A stretch of DNA of 32,112 bases, taken from contig LRSR01001825.1 of NCBI GenBank assembly GCA_001579985.1, positions 1 through 32,112 of the forward strand. The letters are read 5' to 3'. The notes beneath the pieces are model-generated. The model saw only the letters and a program-made list of their open reading frames with translations. It had not been told where the DNA came from and ran no database searches. Positions 27,554-32,112 of this stretch are shown piece by piece. The position numbers and the translations under genes are program-made. The stretch comes from Hypsibius dujardini (taxonomy: Eukaryota; Tardigrada; Eutardigrada; Parachela; Hypsibiidae). How positions within the stretch are numbered: position 1 is the first letter of the stretch; the number at the start of each line of letters is the position of its first letter.

Positions 27554-29682
27554 ATGTCTCAGCCACAGTCGAAGTTTGCGAAAATCCAACCAGAAGGCCC
27601 CAAAATGGCGTCCTCTTCCTCGCTGCAGCAGCATGACGCGGGCAGCAACGGCAGCAACGAGTACGGATCCGGCAGCAATCGCGACAGTCTGGCGGAGACA
27701 TTTGTCACGTCCTTTTTCAGTGCGCAGGGCGAGGTGGCCAAATCAGTGCAGAAGGGAATGAGTACGTTTTTCGAGCTCGACGGAGACCAGCAGCGAGATC
27801 AGGAGACGGCGGACGAGCTCTTGGCCAAGATCCGACAGACACGTGATGAAGCGGTTCGGAATGATCTCTTTCAGGTGAGTGGGGGGTTTCAAAAGGAGAT
27901 ACGAGGATGCCCCATTTGACAGGCTATCTTCTGCCTTCGGAAGCTGTCGCTTGCTAAATGGGCTTGATTGATTGATTGATTTGACGACTGATTTGACGAT
28001 TGATTCCGCAATCAACCAATCAATAGTCTATCTCAGATGAGATTAGATAAAAGTGTGATGGGCATGATAGACATGTTATGACCTTTGTTTATTGATTATG
28101 ATTATCGATTACGGTGATGAGTATGAGTACACGTGCATTTCTCGCATACTTAGTGTTCCGTTACGAAATTTCGTTTAGAAGACATTGTACTCACCACCGA
28201 CCGGTCGTTGGTGTTCAATAGTTACAGAACGGCTGCTGTTTTTCTGTTCCAGTTTTCAATTAAAAATCAGGCATGGTTATATTCTTTTTTGATATCTAAA
28301 GCTGATGAAGTTGATGTTGCAAGATATTGGGATTTGTGCAGTCTGTTCATTGACTTGGTTGAGCGATCGATTGATTGGGCGTTTTCTATGTGCTTGCCCT
28401 AGTCTGCTTTTGTATCGCTGACAAAATTTGCTTGGGGTCGGTTATCTTATCGATTTTCTTAGGTGTTTGTGATTATTTTGTTACATGTGGCGCGATATCG
28501 TATACATGTCGCGTGCAGTGGTTACTCGCGCTTGTTTTGATTATTGATTGGTAGAGTGAGGATTCTAGACTGTGCGTGGATTGATTGATTGATTGCGCCT
28601 TAGGATTGGGGAATACGGTTTTCTTTACCAGTACCAGTATCAATTACAGATAATGTTCTCTGTCCGTTGATATGCACGTGGGAAAAACGTTTGGCTAACT
28701 GAGTTGAGCCATTTAGCTCGTTCAATGAATGGTTTGATACACTTGTAGGGTAAAATGATTTTACTCGGTTAGATCACATTTTACCACATTTGTACTGTGT
28801 AGCCTGCAAAACACGGCAATCTTAACCGATGTATCGTTTCAGGCACTCGACACCCTTCTGGATCGGATGCACGGTGAGCAGACGCGTGCTAACCAGGCCT
28901 GGAATATCATTGACGACCAAATTACAGCGACCGTGGCTGAAACAGAGTCCCACTGGAAGAAGGCCGAACCTTTTTTCCGTATCAAGCAGAAGCGCAGCGA
29001 CAACCGCGCTCACGCCGCAGCTGAGTTTCAAAAGGTTGGCGGGAAGGCCCGCAAAATCCTCCCGGTTGTCCCGATGAAGCTGACTCCGATCGGTGGGGAC
29101 ATTGTCCGGCCCTCTCTGATCCCCAAAATGAAGCCCGTGATGAAGGCCAATGCTAAAGTGGAGCTGAACAGTCGGAAACGGTCGCCGTCAGAGTCGCCGG
29201 AACGCGTTCGCACCCGGCCCGAGAAGAAGAACAAGACCAATGGTGGAGCGATTGCTGTCCGGAAAGTGGAGCGAAAAGAGGAGAAGTCGTCAATGACGGC
29301 CAAGGAGAAGGAAACGAGGAAACCGAAACCGATCAAGAAGAAGCGGGTAGTCTCCCAGCGTCGGATCAAGCGGGAAGAGTCGGACGACAACTCTGCGAGT
29401 GACGATGATTCGGCGTCCGACTCGGATCCGCCGTACCGGGGACCATCCAGCGGGCATGACGGCGACAAGAAGGAGGTGGTCGATCCCAATGAGCCGTTGT
29501 ACTGCACATGCCGGAAAGTATCTTTCGGTCAGATGGTCGGCTGCGACTATGAAAAATGTGCCATCGAATGGTTTCATTTTGTCTGTGTGACACTGAAGGC
29601 CAAGCCGCGGGGAAAGTGGTACTGTCCGGCTTGTCGCGACGGCGACAATTCAAAACTGTGCAAATTCAAAGGTGATGGGTAG
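27554..29682 (+). CDS. ING: ING-family (ING1/2-like) PHD-finger chromatin reader, diverged N-terminus
   Basis: Two coding exons, 27554-27874 and 28843-29682, join in phase 0 to 386 aa. The C-terminal PHD finger (about 326-373) is clear: CTC, then GCDYEKC, EWFHFVC and WYCPAC provide the C4HC3 zinc ligands, and the block [19 protein letters not shown] closely resembles ING1/ING2, which read H3K4me3 in HDAC or HAT complexes. The N-terminal half (about 45-165) is predicted helical, with a layout like the ING N-terminal domain ([49 protein letters not shown]), but is so diverged that the match is by arrangement rather than identity. The middle is a Lys/Arg-rich and Ser/Asp-rich nuclear linker. The polybasic region that follows the PHD in vertebrate ING1/2 is reduced to about ten residues. 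The 968-bp intron contains a diverged MITE-2. Confidence 0.85.
27964..28025. repeat. ATTG/CAAT simple repeats forming an inverted pair in ING intron
   Basis: A GATT-type simple repeat (TTGATTGATTGATTGATTTG) is followed within 60 bp by CAATCAACCAATCAATAG, so the two can pair. Similar GATTGATTGATTG runs occur at about 28580 and at several other intergenic sites. Confidence 0.6.
28671..28794. mobile_element. MITE-2 copy 4, diverged, in ING intron
   Basis: The left arm TATGCACGTGGGAAAAACGT followed by GGCTAACTGAGTTGAGCCATT aligns with the MITE-2 left arm. The right end CCACATTTGTA matches the expected inverse terminus, and the span is 124 bp, the same as copy 3. Several substitutions in the arms suggest it is older than the other copies. 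Confidence 0.6.
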
Positions 29683-30068
29683 CGAGCCGGGCCGGAGAAC
29701 GCAACTCCGGAAGCGGGTTCGCGCGACCAAGGTTGCCTAGACGTAAAATAGTATTTTTCCCGTTCTTTTTTTGCGAAGAGTATTGTTTCTATTTTTCCCC
29801 AGAGCCCGTAACAAGTTACATTAGTTTCGCTCCTCACTTTTCTAAAGCGTTCTTTTTGCAGTGGATACAGTACTCATGTTGGCTGATCGATTTACTCCTG
29901 ACCTCAGTTTGCGCAGCGGATGGATAGTTCTCTGCACTTTTTCCCCCTCTGTTAATCCGTCAGCTGGTGATACGTCTATTTCGCCATTGCGTTGTGAAAT
30001 GAAGTGAGAGCGTCCAATAAGTTGCAAATTTTGCGGAGTCTAAAAGAACGACCAGCGAGAAAAACATT

Positions 30069-30204
30069 CTCTCAGTAGTTCTTGCACAAGTTTTTTTTTA
30101 AAAACCATTCGCCGTACTGCCTACACAGGTAATGAGAAAGCATGCTCTCAGTAGTTCTTGCACAAGTGTTTTTTAAAAACCATCCGCGGTACTGCCAACA
30201 CAGG
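30069..30204. repeat. 76-bp tandem duplication next to MITE-1
   Basis: Two copies of a 76-bp unit beginning CTCTCAGTAGTTCTTGCACA (starts 30069 and 30145) and including TTTTTTAAAAACCAT and GTACTGCC(T/A)ACACAGGTA. The second copy ends at the TA where MITE-1 copy B begins. Confidence 0.88.
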
Positions 30205-30354
30205 TACTGTATTTTCGCGTTAGACAGGGACAGTCGTAGTGGAGTGGAACGTGTGCACGGCTTTTGTGCACCGTACACACAGGACAAGGGCCGCGTGGCC
30301 GATTAAACATTCCACAGCTCGTACGCTGTCCCTGTCTAACGCGAAAATACAGTA
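30205..30354. mobile_element. MITE-1 copy B (146 bp between TA dinucleotides)
   Basis: The ends are CTGTATTTTCGCGTTAGACA and its inverse, each preceded or followed by TA. The arms are a near-perfect inverted repeat of at least 27 bp. The interior (GGAACGTGTGCACGGC, GTGCACCGTACACACAG, GGCCGATTAAAC) matches copy A at 1932-2076 at about 90% by eye. Intergenic, between the ING and TAOK 3' ends. Confidence 0.87.
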
Positions 30355-30428
30355 CTGTAATACGAATGCTCAGACAAAAATGAGACTCTCCGATTAGCGA
30401 ACGAACGTACTCAAGACAACAAATGTCA

Positions 30429-30434
30429 AATAAA
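30429..30434 (+). terminator. Candidate polyadenylation signal (AATAAA), ING side
   Basis: AATAAA on the plus strand about 750 bp after the ING stop and about 95 bp before the TAOK stop. If used, the ING 3' UTR would include MITE-1 copy B. Weak evidence. Confidence 0.25.
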
Positions 30435-30525
30435 ACGCAAAAGACGTCCGGTTGTTTCGTTTACAGACAAGAAACAAGGACAATTAAATCACAAAATACA
30501 AAGAATCATCAGGTGTGAAGGGATA

Positions 30526-31779
30526 TCAGGTCGACGAGAACCTGGAACTGAAGTGTGACGATGCCGATTGCGGCAACGCCACTAATGATAAACGGCTGGC
30601 AGTCACATTCCGCTCATCGTCGTCGCGAAGGAGATCGTCAAGTCCAGAGCTTTCAGCTATGGTCAGCGCATTGAAACCCAAACGGTTGCTCTCCAAATCG
30701 AACCGCTCTATGTCTTTGGCCTGCCGGGTGTGGAGCTGGCGGATGCGCTCGGACCGTTCACGGCGAAACTGAATTAATTCTTCCTCCATCTGAAACAAGA
30801 AACGATGTTTTCGACTGAGTCAATACCGACTAAAGTAGCAACACCCAGGCATAGAGGCCGGGGAAGAACGTGGCAATGGATTAACATCGCCACATGGAAC
30901 GCCCCATTGAGAGCGATCATACCTTATTCTCCAGCATAACTCTCCTGATGGACACCTTCTCTTCCAGTTGTTTCCGTTCGCTGTTTCGCTGATTTTCCGC
31001 ATGAATACGGACTTTTGATTGATAGGCAAGCAGCATCTCGTACTCTTGATGCAACTGTTCGCGTAGCTCACGTGCTTCAGCTTCTTGCGCCTCGTCCAGT
31101 CGGAGCTAAAAAAGGGTCAGGAAAACTGCATGAGAAAATGGTTTCTGCGTGAGAAAATGGTTTCTGCGCGAGAAAATGGTCTCTGCGTGAGAAAATGGTC
31201 TCTGCATGAGAAAATGGTTTCTGCGCGAGACCATAAAGTGCGCGCGGCAAAACCTTACATTCGACTGCTGAAGCATTTCTGAAATTGAAGCCTCGTACTG
31301 CTCCCCCAAGATGGCCAGTTTCCGATGTTGTTCCTCCTTCAACCGCTTAATCGTCTCCTTCTGCTTCTCCTTGGGAGCCGTCTCGAGGATCTGACTTTTC
31401 AACGCTTTGTACTGGCGTGTTTGCGTTTTGCAGGCTTCGAGAAACTGCTTCCTGATTTGTAGCTCTCTTTGCTGTAATACCGAAAAAGCACACAATCATT
31501 TACTGCTGCTGACATAAGTAGCAATCAAAACCCGTTAACCTTGAGGCTTTTCGGTTGCTGTTTCTGTTCGACGGCATGCTTTTTGCGCAGCTCACGTTCA
31601 GACCGTTCGCTGTATTGGTTTTGATGGGTGACTTCGGCGTGGTGTTGCTTACGCATCTGGTCCTCACGAACGGCGTGCAGATTGGACAGGTGGCGATACT
31701 CCAGATCCTGGGTGAGGTCGTGGTGCTTGAGCAGCATGGAGTGAGCTAATTCCAGTTGATTTTGACGCTTTTTGAGCTC
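30526..31779 (-). CDS. TAOK1: TAO kinase (TAOK), C-terminal coiled-coil part, gene continues past right edge
   Basis: Four minus-strand exons join in frame to the last 299 aa: 31540-31779, 31259-31471, 30923-31105 and 30526-30789. The kinase domain is outside the window. The visible part is the long C-terminal coiled coil of TAO (thousand-and-one) kinases, Ste20-group MAP3Ks acting on p38 and Hippo pathways. Landmarks, as known from the family: [103 protein letters not shown] and [20 protein letters not shown], then DLESNRLGF. After the coiled coil only about 47 residues remain, much shorter than the Pro/Gly-rich tail of vertebrate TAOK1. All phases are 0. Vertebrates have three paralogues; this is likely the single invertebrate gene. 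Confidence 0.92.
31127..31230. repeat. 19-bp minisatellite in TAOK intron
   Basis: Five full copies and one partial copy of TGCATGAGAAAATGGTTTC, with variants TGCGTGAG and TGCGCGAG and GGTCTC for GGTTTC. It lies in the 153-bp intron between exons 31259-31471 and 30923-31105, which it nearly fills. Confidence 0.92.
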
Positions 31780-31844
31780 CTATGAAAACATGGACAGCTA
31801 ATTTGAAAATCGTCAATATAATGGCTCAGAAAAGCAGACGGACA

Positions 31845-32028
31845 CAACATAATACCGACACTCAAACCCACAGAAAAGACATACAGACAACTACTCAGTC
31901 AGACAAGCAGACAAAACAGCGAGGGCACAGAGGCAGGCACCAACCAACAGGTAGCCACCCAATCAGATACTCTAGATGACCAACAGACAGATACGCAGAG
32001 GGACAAGCAGACAGAAAGAAAGACAAAA

Positions 32029-32072
<44 letters not shown>

Positions 32073-32073
32073 C

Positions 32074-32112
<39 letters not shown>
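31845..32112. repeat. (CAGA)n array in TAOK intron, running off the right edge
   Basis: Loose CAGA-like words from about 31845 become a nearly pure CAGA array from about 32030 to the end. On the TAOK sense (minus) strand this is CTGT, the same sense orientation as in MAP4K4 and RALGPS introns. Confidence 0.93.

Overview
The window is nuclear DNA from an invertebrate animal with a compact, intron-rich genome. It holds seven recognisable metazoan housekeeping or signalling genes in 32 kb, with GT-AG introns (the smallest about 66-75 bp) and intergenic gaps of 0.6-3.5 kb. Splice phases join cleanly across every exon pair I reconstructed. I cannot name the species. A tardigrade or another small-genome invertebrate would fit the density, but nothing here proves it.

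Layout, left to right: the 3' end of a UBE3B-type HECT ubiquitin ligase (+, 3-1829); SMARCB1/SNF5, a SWI/SNF subunit (-, 2452-4813, 9 exons); a complete Ste20-family MAP4K4/TNIK/MINK (misshapen) kinase (+, 5692-15023, 20 coding exons, 1352 aa); a 3.5 kb gene-poor stretch; a RALGPS-type Ral guanine-nucleotide exchange factor (+, 18490-21309, 4 coding exons); a 2.7 kb stretch with mobile-element relics and an unrecognised coding-like block; PSMD12/Rpn5, a proteasome lid subunit (-, 23970-26453, 7 exons); an ING-family PHD-finger protein (+, 27554-29682, 2 exons); and the 3' end of a TAO kinase (-, 30526-31779, running off the right edge). Genes alternate head-to-head (SMARCB1/MAP4K4 and PSMD12/ING) and tail-to-tail (UBE3B/SMARCB1, RALGPS/PSMD12, ING/TAOK). 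The neighbours do not form one pathway, although two are Ste20-group kinases and two are chromatin proteins.

The non-coding space is rich in repeats. CTGT/CAGA microsatellite arrays, up to about 570 bp, sit mainly in introns. There are several minisatellites. At least seven families of short, non-autonomous inverted-repeat elements are flanked by TA (Tc1/mariner-like behaviour), and one 103 bp near-perfect palindrome is bounded by TTAA (piggyBac-like). Two families recur within the window: MITE-1 (2 copies) and MITE-2 (4 copies). No transposase, rRNA, tRNA or CRISPR array was found. The window looks like an ordinary euchromatic animal locus. The most unusual points are the MITE collection, a MAP4K4 that lacks its usual coiled coil, a 23-nt microexon inside the kinase glycine loop, a strongly diverged ING N-terminus, and the unidentified block at 22.2-23.0 kb.
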